From Sphingomonas sediminicola (GTDB lineage Bacteria; Pseudomonadota; Alphaproteobacteria; Sphingomonadales; Sphingomonadaceae): 64,000 nt of DNA. Of the stretch, positions 47,949 through 63,582 are shown in pieces; the stretch's first letter is position 1; each line of letters starts with the position of its first letter. The position numbers and the translations under genes are program-made. The notes under the pieces were generated by a model that saw nothing but the letters and a program-made list of their open reading frames with translations, was not told the DNA's origin and ran no database searches. The stretch is taken from positions 434,001 to 498,000 of the forward strand of contig NZ_CP060782.1 in the NCBI RefSeq assembly GCF_014489515.1. The letters run 5' to 3'.

Positions 47949-48638
47949 GGCGCTCATCGCCCTGCTTCTGATTTCAGCAATGGGCGCCTGCCGCCAGGCG
48001 CCCGAACAGCCACGTTTCCCGAAAGCCGACCGTCCTGTCGCGCCGATCGTTGGGGACTCCTTCTCCACCGAAGACGCGCGCGATCGGGTGGGCGAAGCCG
48101 AACAGGTCATCCAGCTTGCGGGGGTCGTACCGGGCATGTCGGTGGCCGATATCGGCGCCGGCGAAGGCTATTACACGGTCAGACTGGCGCCGGTCGTCGG
48201 TCGGCGAGGCCGTGTTCTCGCCGAGGACATCGTACCGGAAATCGAGGATCGCCTCGTCCAGCGCGTCCATCGAGAGAGTCTCGACAATGTCGCGGTCAAA
48301 TTAGGGAGCCGGACGATCCGAAACTGCCGCCGCATTCGTTCGACCGCATCTTCATGGTCCACATGTACCATGAGGTAGAATCGCCCTACGCATTCCTCTG
48401 GCACATGCGCGATGCGCTAAAGCCCGACGGCGAGGTGATCGTCGTTGATGCCAACCGGGAGCCCAAACGTCACGGAATCCCGCCCAACTTGCTGAGATGC
48501 GAGTTCGCCGCCGTCGGGTTGAAGCTGATCAGGCTCGAGCCAATCGCGGAGGGCGAGAATTATTTCGCTTCCTTCCGCATGGCCGGCCCCCGCCCGGAGC
48601 CGGGCCAGATCAGAGCATGCAAGGAAGGCCTAAAGTAG
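47938..48638 (+). CDS. SAM-dependent methyltransferase with a signal/lipoprotein-like N-terminus (one-base frameshift)
   Basis: Joined length is 233 residues. The N-terminus [19 protein letters not shown] looks like a lipoprotein or signal sequence, then a class I methyltransferase core follows: [16 protein letters not shown] (SAM motif I), [14 protein letters not shown] and [16 protein letters not shown]. The break is at GGG 48304-48306, joining VKLG to [11 protein letters not shown]. Extracytoplasmic methyltransferase-fold proteins of this kind are annotated in sphingomonads without known substrate. Overlaps prfB by 11 bases and the opposite-strand JAB gene by nine. Confidence 0.8.
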
Positions 48639-49032
48639 GGCCAGCCGTCGGAAGCTGCTCCAGTGCGCGGCGGAAAGCACGAAATGATCGAGCAGTGTGC
48701 AGCCGATGCCCTGGGCCGCGCATGCCAAGCGTCGCGTGGCGAGGCAGTCGGAAACGCTGGGTCGCGGATCGCCGCTGGGATGGTTGTGGGCGAGAAGAAT
48801 ACCCGTGGAGGCGTGCAATGCCGCGTTTGCGATGATTGGACGGACCGGGAAGTACCGCCCGTCTCATCGCTTTCGTGACGGAACAGGTGAGGGCAATTCC
48901 AGTCCGCATCGACGTGAGCAACCGCAGGCACTCCCGAGCGGGATCGGACTCTGCGAAGCACTCGGCGAAGACCGGGCGGGCCGCTTCAAGTCCGTCCAGC
49001 TTGAGAGGCTGTGAGGCACGCTGATAGCGCAT
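48630..49032 (-). CDS. RadC-like JAB/MPN-domain protein, short form (two one-base frameshifts)
   Basis: Joined length is 134 residues. The JAMM zinc motif is intact: LLAHNHPSGDPRPSVSD gives H-x-H-x7-S-x2-D, and SDETGG supplies the upstream acidic segment. Breaks lie at plus-strand CC 48922-48923 (CLR to VAHVDADW) and GGG 48847-48849 (GGTS to PVRPIIANAAL). The helix-hairpin-helix N-terminus of full RadC proteins (about 220 residues) is missing. Three frames are involved, and the repaired protein matches the family throughout. Function of RadC-type JAB proteins is not established. Confidence 0.8.
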
Positions 49033-49158
49033 CGAAGCCAGCTATGCGGTGCAACTCGCGATATCGACGGAAATCAGGTTCATTCCGGACGACCATTCTG
49101 GTCGTCCAAATGGACTATCTCGCTTGGTCTGGGTCAGATCCGAGGCTAGGCTTTCAAC

Positions 49159-49952
49159 ATGCGCCAATACCTCGACCTTATGCAGCGGATCCTCGACGAA
49201 GGTGTCGAGCAGCAGGACCGCACCGGAACCGGAACGCTTTCCCATTTCGGGGCCCAGATGCGCTTCGATCTTCGCGACGGCTTCCCGCTGCTGACTACCA
49301 AGAAACTCCATCTCCGATCGATCATCGTGGAGCTGCTCTGGTTCCTGCGCGGCGATACCAACATTCGCTGGCTGCAGGAGCGCAAGGTCAGCATCTGGAA
49401 CGAATGGGCGGACGAGGAAGGCAATCTCGGCCCCGTCTACGGCAAGCAGTGGCGGCATTGGCAGACGGCCGACGGCCGCGAAATCGACCAGATCAAGAAC
49501 CTGGTCGAGCTCATCAAGCGCGATCCGTCGTCTCGGCGCCAGATCGTCACCGCCTGGAATCCAGGCGAGATCGACCGGATGGCACTCGCGCCGTGCCACT
49601 GCCTGTTCCAGACCCAGGTCGCGGGCGGCCGCCTCAACCTTCAGCTCTACCAACGCAGCGCGGATTTCTTCCTCGGAGTTCCGTTCAACATCGCAAGCTA
49701 TGCCCTGCTGACCCACATGCTGGCCCGTGAGACGGGCAACGAACCCGGCGTATTCGTCTGGACCGGGGCGATGTGCATCTTTACTCCAACCACCTTGAGC
49801 AGGCCCACCTTCAACTGACGCGCGAGCCCCGGCGGCTGCCGCAGCTCATTCTGAAGGATCGGGGACAGTCGATCTTCGACTATGAGCCCGAGGACTTTGC
49901 GTTCGAAGCTTATGAGCCGCACCCGCATATCTCGGCGCCCGTCGCCGTCTGA
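49159..49952 (+). CDS. thyA: Thymidylate synthase (one-base frameshift)
   Basis: Joined length is exactly 264 residues, the E. coli ThyA length. It methylates dUMP to dTMP using methylene-tetrahydrofolate. The active Cys146 lies in LAPCHCLFQ, with [11 protein letters not shown] (phosphate Arg) and [17 protein letters not shown]. The frame breaks at GGGG 49765-49768; one base added joins VFVWTGG to [16 protein letters not shown] and reads on to the family C-terminus ISAPVAV. Without it the protein would end 45 residues early and lose the conserved HxY dUMP-binding motif. No dihydrofolate reductase gene follows. Confidence 0.96.
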
Positions 49953-50050
49953 GGACGGTTCGCCGCGAACACCCGAGAAAATTCCGGTGCCGGAATGGAG
50001 CGCTTCCGAAATCGGCGCGTTACTAGTGACCGTCAAACGAGGAGTTTCGT

Positions 50051-50191
50051 ATGGTCCAGAAGATTCTGACGGCGGCGCTTATCACTGCCGCGCTGGCGAC
50101 CGCGGCCTGCAACACGGTCCGTGGTGCTGCCCGCGACGTGAATTCGGTCGCGAATTGCACCGAGAACACAATGAACGGTGGCAAGTGCTAA
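50051..50191 (+). CDS. Entericidin-like small lipoprotein, copy 1
   Basis: A 46-residue lipoprotein: signal MVQKILTAALITAALATAAC with Cys20, then NTVRGAARDVNSVANCTENT. This matches entericidin A/B-type toxin-antidote lipoproteins, commonly stress induced. GAGG precedes the ATG. A rho-independent terminator follows within 35 bases, so it is its own transcript. A paralogue lies 158 bases downstream. Confidence 0.85.
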   Translation: MVQKILTAALITAALATAACNTVRGAARDVNSVANCTENTMNGGKC

Positions 50192-50224
50192 GGCACTAAT
50201 CGCTCACTTCGAACAAAAGGAATG

Positions 50225-50257
50225 TGCCTCGTCGGGAAATCCCGGCGAGGCATTTTT
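50225..50257 (+). terminator. Rho-independent terminator after entericidin copy 1
   Basis: A 12-bp stem (50225-50236 with 50241-50252, one G-T pair) with an AAAT loop is followed by five T at 50253-50257. Confidence 0.86.
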
Positions 50258-50349
50258 CATGCCTCCAGGGCGGCTGATTCATCCGGGAGTCAGTCGACAA
50301 ATGCACAACTTGACGTCATGTCGTTTCGCAAACGCAATGGAGGGTGGAC

Positions 50350-50490
50350 ATGAAATCTAAACTGGTGACCGCGGCGCTGATCGGGACCTGCCTGGCGCTC
50401 GCCGCATGCAACACGGTTCGCGGTGCCGCGAAGGACGTGGAGTCCGCAGCGAACTGCACGGAGAATACGATCAAGTCCGGCCGCTGCTGA
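50350..50490 (+). CDS. Entericidin-like small lipoprotein, copy 2
   Basis: A 46-residue paralogue of the gene at 50051: KSKLVTAALIGTCLALAAC (Cys20) then NTVRGAAKDVESAANCTENT. Ribosome site GGAGGGTGG lies at 50338-50346, just before the ATG. The two mature parts differ by few residues, implying a tandem duplication; the pair may form the toxin/antidote arrangement known from enterobacteria, but which is which cannot be told. A strong two-way terminator separates it from rpoC. Confidence 0.85.
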   Translation: MKSKLVTAALIGTCLALAACNTVRGAAKDVESAANCTENTIKSGRC

Positions 50491-50513
50491 TCCATCGCTG
50501 AGACCAAAAGAAA

Positions 50514-50549
50514 AGCCCCGCCGGTTTGCGCCGGCGGGGCTATCTTTTT
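50514..50549. terminator. Bidirectional terminator between entericidin copy 2 and rpoC
   Basis: An 11-bp GC-rich stem (AGCCCCGCCGG with CCGGCGGGGCT) and a six-base loop. It is flanked by ATCTTTTT on the plus-strand side and, read on the minus strand, by TTTTCTTTT, so it can end both the entericidin and the rpoC transcripts. Confidence 0.9.
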
Positions 50550-50567
50550 GCCCTCAAAGGCTAGCGA

Positions 50568-54842
<4,275 letters not shown>

Positions 54843-54925
54843 CTCGTTTCTCTTCCTCTAATCCCTCGGTTCCCGGAGGGCAGGGATGGGGTGGCGGGAC
54901 GCTAGGCCCCGCCGATCTCGTTCAA

Positions 54926-59095
<4,170 letters not shown>

Positions 59096-59215
59096 TGTCT
59101 TCCCTGCGCTGGAGCTGAAGCTCACGCACGGGAAGCGAGAGCCCAGCTCAGTTCTCCGGCCTCGGCCGGAGTTGAGTTTGGAGCGCTACCCCCGTTCTTC
59201 CTCCCCAATTCGTTT

Positions 59216-59283
59216 GGTCCGTGCGCTGTTCGGACCCTGTCCCGGGGAGGACGGGAAAAGCCCCGGGACGCACGAAATCGTGC
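59216..59283 (-). promoter_or_regulatory. Structured leader upstream of rpoB
   Basis: Three hairpins lie in the 281-base gap before rpoB: GGTCCG/CGGACC (59216-59236), a 9-bp GTCCCGGGG/CCCCGGGAC stem (59239-59269), and GCACGA/TCGTGC (59270-59283). No T run follows on the minus strand, so an mRNA leader structure or protein-binding site is likelier than a terminator. Function is inferred from position only. Confidence 0.45.
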
Positions 59284-59376
59284 GGCGGAGCCGTCTATTT
59301 GTTGGATGAAGCCGATATAATCCAATTTTTCCCCTTGTGAAGGGGTCTTGCAGGAAATTTCAGAGAGGTCGGGGTG

Positions 59377-60195
59377 TCAGGCCGGATCCCGGTAATAAAC
59401 GAGCTGGTGGCTCGTCGCGAGCAGGCGGCCATCGCCGCTCCAAAGCTCCGCGGATTGATCGTGAAACCCGCGGTCGAAGATGCGGGCGTCCGCAGTTCCG
59501 AGGATTGGATTTGAGCCAAGTTCGGCGAGGTCGTTTTCCGTCGCGTGAAAATAGGATGTGAGGGTGACCGTTCCGAACGGCACCATTCGCTGCCGGACGT
59601 GGATGATCCGCCCGAAGAAGATGTCGGTGAGAGCGGCGAGCCCGACGAAATCCATCGGCCGCGGCGGGTCCGAGGCAATCCAGAGCGTTGATCGCGCCGA
59701 AGACGGCTCCTCCCGTTGGTTGGCCCAGAAGGGCTCGCCTTCCGCGAAGCGCAAATCGAAACGTTCAATCCAGCCCGAACCCGGCCAGGGCATGCGGGGA
59801 AGACTTTCGAGTGAAGGCACAATGGGCGGTTCGACGGGCCGACCGGCAAAAGTCTCGGGCCGCTTCCCAAACATCGCCGTCGCCGTCGCGACGCACTCGC
59901 CTGCCTGGAACATGGTCATGGTCCAGTGCTGGGTCGAGCGATTGGTCCGCGCCGGCCTGGCAGTGATCTGCATCTCGCCCTTCGCGATGGCGGCGCAGAA
60001 GTTGACCGTCAGCGCGAGCGGCTCGCCCTCCCGATCTGGATGGGAGAATGCCGACTTGAACAGGAGCGCTGCGACAAGGCCGCCGAAGGGTCCGACCATG
60101 TTCCAGTAGGCGTCGCTCGTACGTGCAATCCAGCTGTCGTCGCCCTCTTGCTCAAGGTCCGTGGCGATGTCGAAGGGGTGGCGTTCGTTCGCCAC
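59377..60195 (-). CDS. Acyl-CoA thioesterase-like double-hotdog protein
   Basis: A 272-residue cytoplasmic protein with two hotdog-like halves. The first holds YWNMVGPFGGLVAALL (the 'GG' helix start of TesB-like proteins) and the second GLAALTDIFFGRIIHVRQ. It resembles the thioesterase families that hydrolyse acyl-CoA. The start ATG 60195 shares one base with the stop of the TetR gene on the same strand (TGATG-type overlap), so the two are co-transcribed. Substrate unknown. Confidence 0.85.
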   Translation of the reverse strand: MANERHPFDIATDLEQEGDDSWIARTSDAYWNMVGPFGGLVAALLFKSAFSHPDREGEPLALTVNFCAAIAKGEMQITARPARTNRSTQHWTMTMFQAGECVATATAMFGKRPETFAGRPVEPPIVPSLESLPRMPWPGSGWIERFDLRFAEGEPFWANQREEPSSARSTLWIASDPPRPMDFVGLAALTDIFFGRIIHVRQRMVPFGTVTLTSYFHATENDLAELGSNPILGTADARIFDRGFHDQSAELWSGDGRLLATSHQLVYYRDPA

Positions 60196-60827
60196 TAGCC
60201 CTTCGCCCGCGCTTTCTTTTTCGGCTTCTCGGGGCCGTAGAGTTGCAGAAAGGCATCGGCAGCGAGTGTCGAGGCTCGATTGATTTCGACGAGGTCTGGA
60301 CCGCGGATGGCGCCGAGCAGCCTCTTCTCAAACATGTCCCACTCGTTAAGACCCTTCCAGTGCATGGCGGCGACCCACGGGTCAGCACGCTTCAGAAGTC
60401 CCTGATCCATCATCAGTTCGAACCGTCTTGCAAGGCGTTGCCAGGCCGGCTCCAGCACTCTTTCGAAGAACTCCTTGCCGAGCGTAGAGTCAGAGGGCTG
60501 ATTGGCGACCATGCGGACGTTAGCAATCGGTACGGATGACAAGCGGCGCGTCATGTAGGCGACGCCGAGCTTGATCAGGCCTTCCCGAAGATCGTCCGAT
60601 GACAGGAACTCATTCATCAGCCGATCGGCTTGATCGGTCACGTCATAGAGAAGGACCGCAGCCAACAACTGCTCCTTCGATTTAAAGTAGCCGTAAAGCG
60701 TGGCCTTCGAGCCGCCGAGCCGCTCCGAAATCATCGACATCGAAGTCCGTTCGAAACCGTGCTCCTCGAAGAGCTCGGAAGCGACCCTGACGATCTCGCG
60801 CCGCTTTTCGTCAGTCCTAACCCGCAT
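60195..60827 (-). CDS. TetR/AcrR-family repressor of the efflux operon
   Basis: A 210-residue regulator: an N-terminal helix-turn-helix (about 8-54: REIVRVASELFEEHGFERTS, then ISERLGGSKATLYGYF) and a helical ligand domain. It is divergent from the tripartite efflux genes, with two copies of an inverted motif between them (60857-60872 and 60908-60924), so it most likely represses that operon and itself. The thioesterase gene is downstream in its transcript. Inducer unknown. Confidence 0.93.
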   Translation of the reverse strand: MRVRTDEKRREIVRVASELFEEHGFERTSMSMISERLGGSKATLYGYFKSKEQLLAAVLLYDVTDQADRLMNEFLSSDDLREGLIKLGVAYMTRRLSSVPIANVRMVANQPSDSTLGKEFFERVLEPAWQRLARRFELMMDQGLLKRADPWVAAMHWKGLNEWDMFEKRLLGAIRGPDLVEINRASTLAADAFLQLYGPEKPKKKARAKG

Positions 60828-60856
60828 AACCGCGCATCACCCTCTCATTCCCCAAT

Positions 60857-60872
60857 ACTGTACATGGCGGTT
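60857..60872 (-). promoter_or_regulatory. Second, imperfect copy of the TetR operator motif
   Basis: On the minus strand this reads AACCG-CCAT-GTACAGT. It shares the five outer bases and the GTACAGT half with the site at 60908 and runs in the opposite direction. It lies just upstream of the -35-like TTGACA (60883-60888), so it could serve the divergent tetR promoter. Confidence 0.42.
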
Positions 60873-60882
60873 CAGTTTAGCG

Positions 60883-60911
60883 TTGACAAGGGGCGAATCG
60901 TAAAATAAACC
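60883..60911 (+). promoter_or_regulatory. Predicted promoter of the efflux operon
   Basis: TTGACA at 60883-60888 is followed, 17 bases on, by TAAACC (60906-60911), a weak -10. The -10 overlaps the operator at 60908-60924, as expected of a TetR-repressed promoter. Confidence 0.45.
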
Positions 60912-60924
60912 GTACCGTACAGTT
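60908..60924. promoter_or_regulatory. Predicted TetR-family operator (near-perfect palindrome)
   Basis: AACCGTACCGTACAGTT is palindromic (AAC.GTAC.GTAC.GTT) apart from two symmetric positions and the centre. It lies between the divergent repressor and efflux genes, 24 bases before the outer-membrane factor ATG. Confidence 0.62.
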
Positions 60925-60947
60925 ACAGATCAACGGGAATATTACTG

Positions 60948-62384
60948 ATGATGCGGTTTTCCACTGCGCGGAGCGTCCGCGCGGCAATGCTGTCGGCCAC
61001 CCTTTTGACGGGCGCGTGCGCGTCCGTTCCGGACCTCGGTGCAAAGCCGGAGATCAGCGCACCAACGACCTTCGCGTCGAGTGCCTCGCTCGGCGGTTCG
61101 CAGGCAGCGTGGCCGGCAGACGGCTGGTGGCTCCGATACCGCGACCCGCAACTGGCGCGCCTCATAGACGAGGCCTTGATCAGTTCGCCCGACCTCGAGG
61201 CGGCCGCAGCGCGTATGCGCGCTGCCGACGGCTTCGCGCAGAGGGCAGGGGCCGCGCTCAAGCCGTCCATCGACGCCTTCTCGCAGCCTGAGCTCGCTAA
61301 GCAGAGCCAGAACCAGAGTGTGCCGGCGGCGATGATACCCAACGGCTGGAATGACAGCGGTTCGATGGGCCTGAGCCTGTCACTCGACCTAGACCTGTGG
61401 GGCAAGAACCGCGCCGCGCTCCGGGCGGCCAATGCCGACGCAGATGCCGCGCGCTACGAAATGGAAGCCACCAAGCTCGCGCTGACCACCGGAATAGCGT
61501 CGACCTATGCGGAGCTGGCCTCGCTTTATGCTCAACGCGACACGCTCGAGGCCGCCCTCGCGATCCGTACGGAGACGGCCAGGCTCGTCGCCCAGCGGAC
61601 CGCGATCGGCCTCGATACTCGTGCGGAGCTGAAGCAGGCCGAAGCCCGTATCCCGCAGACGCAGGCCGACCTTGAATCGACTGACGAGGCCATTGCGCTG
61701 ACGAGGAACGCGCTCGCCGCCTTGGTCGGTAACGGGCCGGATCGTGCGCTGACGATCGAGCGCCCGGCAGTCGCCGCCCTGCAGGCGCAGGGCGTCCCGG
61801 CCGACGCATCGATCGAGCTGATCGCTCGCCGCCCCGACGTCGCCGCAGCCCGCGCGCGTGTCGAAGGCGCGAACGATCGCATCAAGGAAGCGAAAGCGGC
61901 CTTCTATCCCAACGTGAATCTGAGCGCCTTGATCGGCTTGTCGTCCTTCGGGCTCGGCAATCTGTTCAACAGCGGCTCCGGAATTGGAAGCGTGAGCCCC
62001 GCGGTTTCCCTCCCCTTGTTCCACGGGGGCGCGCTCCAGGGCCAGTACCGCGGTCGACGCGGTCAATATGACGAGGCGGTCGCTCTGTACGACCGCCAGG
62101 TCATCGAGGCGCTGCACGAGACGGCTGACGCCGTGACGAGCCAGAAGATGCTCGTTTCACGGCTCGCCAACTCGCGCCGCGCGCTGGCCGGTTTTGAAGA
62201 GGCCAACCGCCTCGCCCGCCAACGCTACGAGCACGGCCTGTCCACGTATCTCGATGTGCTCACCGCCGAAGAAGGCGTGCTCGAAGCACGGCTGAATGTC
62301 GCGCAGCTCGAAACGCGCGCCTTCTCCCTCGACGTGCAGCTGATCCGCGCCCTCGGCGGCGGCTTCAGCGCCTCAATCCACTGA
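60948..62384 (+). CDS. Outer-membrane efflux lipoprotein, NodT/TolC family
   Basis: A 478-residue outer-membrane channel protein. The lipoprotein signal ends LLTGAC (Cys24). Two OEP repeats each contain a long helical hairpin (about 75-260 and 280-470), with WWLRYRDPQLARLIDEAL at the start and RRPDVAAARARVEGANDRIKEAKAAFYP (cut at RRPD.A.AR) between them. It pairs with the EmrA- and EmrB-like proteins that follow to pump substrates across both membranes. First gene of the operon. Confidence 0.95.
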   Translation: MMRFSTARSVRAAMLSATLLTGACASVPDLGAKPEISAPTTFASSASLGGSQAAWPADGWWLRYRDPQLARLIDEALISSPDLEAAAARMRAADGFAQRAGAALKPSIDAFSQPELAKQSQNQSVPAAMIPNGWNDSGSMGLSLSLDLDLWGKNRAALRAANADADAARYEMEATKLALTTGIASTYAELASLYAQRDTLEAALAIRTETARLVAQRTAIGLDTRAELKQAEARIPQTQADLESTDEAIALTRNALAALVGNGPDRALTIERPAVAALQAQGVPADASIELIARRPDVAAARARVEGANDRIKEAKAAFYPNVNLSALIGLSSFGLGNLFNSGSGIGSVSPAVSLPLFHGGALQGQYRGRRGQYDEAVALYDRQVIEALHETADAVTSQKMLVSRLANSRRALAGFEEANRLARQRYEHGLSTYLDVLTAEEGVLEARLNVAQLETRAFSLDVQLIRALGGGFSASIH

Positions 62385-62406
62385 CAAGAAACAGGGAATT
62401 GAAGAA

Positions 62407-63582
62407 ATGGCTGAACGTGATCCCATTGAATTGCAGCAGGCGGAGAATCTCGAAGAGGTTTCCGTGCCTGATGCGGAAAGAGCTGCCGACGATGTCCGCA
62501 AGAAGCGCCGGAAGAAGGTTCTACTCGCCCTTGTAGCCGCGAAGCTCGCAATCGCCGGTGGCGCATGGATGTTCTTCGACGACGCGCATGTCGAAACCGA
62601 CAACGCCTATGTCAGTGCGGACTCCGCGCAGGTGACCCCGCTCGTTTCGGCGGCCGTTACCGAAGTCGCAGTCGTCAACACGCAGATGGTGCACAAGGGC
62701 GACGTCCTGCTTCGTCTCGACGACAGCGATGCGCGCCTCGCGCTTGCCAAGGCCGAGGCCGAGTTCTTTAAGGCCCGGCGCCAGTATTCGCAGATGGCCG
62801 CCAACGGCGGATCACTCGCGGCGCAGATCAATGCCCGCGACGCCGACGTCGGTCAGGCGCGTGCTCAGCTTGCATCTGCCGAGGCGAACTTCGGCAAGGC
62901 TCGCATCGACCTCGCCCGCCGTTCGGAGCTTGCCGAGTCCGGCGCGGTCTCCGGCGAAGAGCTGACGAATGCCCGTAACGCCTATTCGAGCGCCGAAGCG
63001 AACCTCGCGCTTGCCCGCGCCGGCGTCGCCCAGGCGGCCGCCATGCGTGGCGCGGCCCGCGAAAGCTGGGCTGCGAACGAAGCGCTGATTGCCGGCTCGA
63101 CCATCGACACCAGCCCGGAAGTCGCCGCCGCCAAGGCCAAGCTTCAGCAGGCTCGTCTGGATCTTGAGCGGACCGTCATCCGCGCACCGATCGACGGCGT
63201 CGTCACGAACCGCCAGGTCCAGGTCGGCCAGCGCATTGCGGCTGGCACCCCCGTGATGACCCTCGTCCCGATCGGGAAGGTCTATGTCGACGCCAACTTC
63301 AAGGAAGGCCAGCTGGCGAAGGTCCGGCCGGGTCAGGAGGTTGAGCTTGTCTCCGATCTCTACGGCGGCGACGTCGTCTACCACGGCCGCGTCGCCGGCT
63401 TCTCCGGCGGTACCGGCTCGGCATTCGCGCTGATCCCGGCCCAGAATGCCACCGGTAACTGGATCAAGGTCGTGCAGCGTCTGCCCGTCCGAATCACTCT
63501 CGATCCTGCCGAGCTAGCGAAGCATCCGCTCCGCGTCGGCCTCTCCATGGAGGCCAAGATCGACGTTTCCGGAGGCAAGTGA
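62407..63582 (+). CDS. EmrA/HlyD-family membrane fusion protein
   Basis: A 391-residue adaptor: cytoplasmic charged N-terminus (about 1-37), one membrane helix (VLLALVAAKLAIAGGAWMFF), then a lipoyl half-motif (VETDNAYVSADSAQVTPLVS), a coiled-coil hairpin (about 110-240), the second lipoyl half (VIRAPIDGVVTNRQVQVGQR) and beta-barrel domain. GAATTGAAGAA lies before ATG 62407. The stop overlaps the start of the transporter gene (TGATG). Confidence 0.95.
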   Translation: MAERDPIELQQAENLEEVSVPDAERAADDVRKKRRKKVLLALVAAKLAIAGGAWMFFDDAHVETDNAYVSADSAQVTPLVSAAVTEVAVVNTQMVHKGDVLLRLDDSDARLALAKAEAEFFKARRQYSQMAANGGSLAAQINARDADVGQARAQLASAEANFGKARIDLARRSELAESGAVSGEELTNARNAYSSAEANLALARAGVAQAAAMRGAARESWAANEALIAGSTIDTSPEVAAAKAKLQQARLDLERTVIRAPIDGVVTNRQVQVGQRIAAGTPVMTLVPIGKVYVDANFKEGQLAKVRPGQEVELVSDLYGGDVVYHGRVAGFSGGTGSAFALIPAQNATGNWIKVVQRLPVRITLDPAELAKHPLRVGLSMEAKIDVSGGK

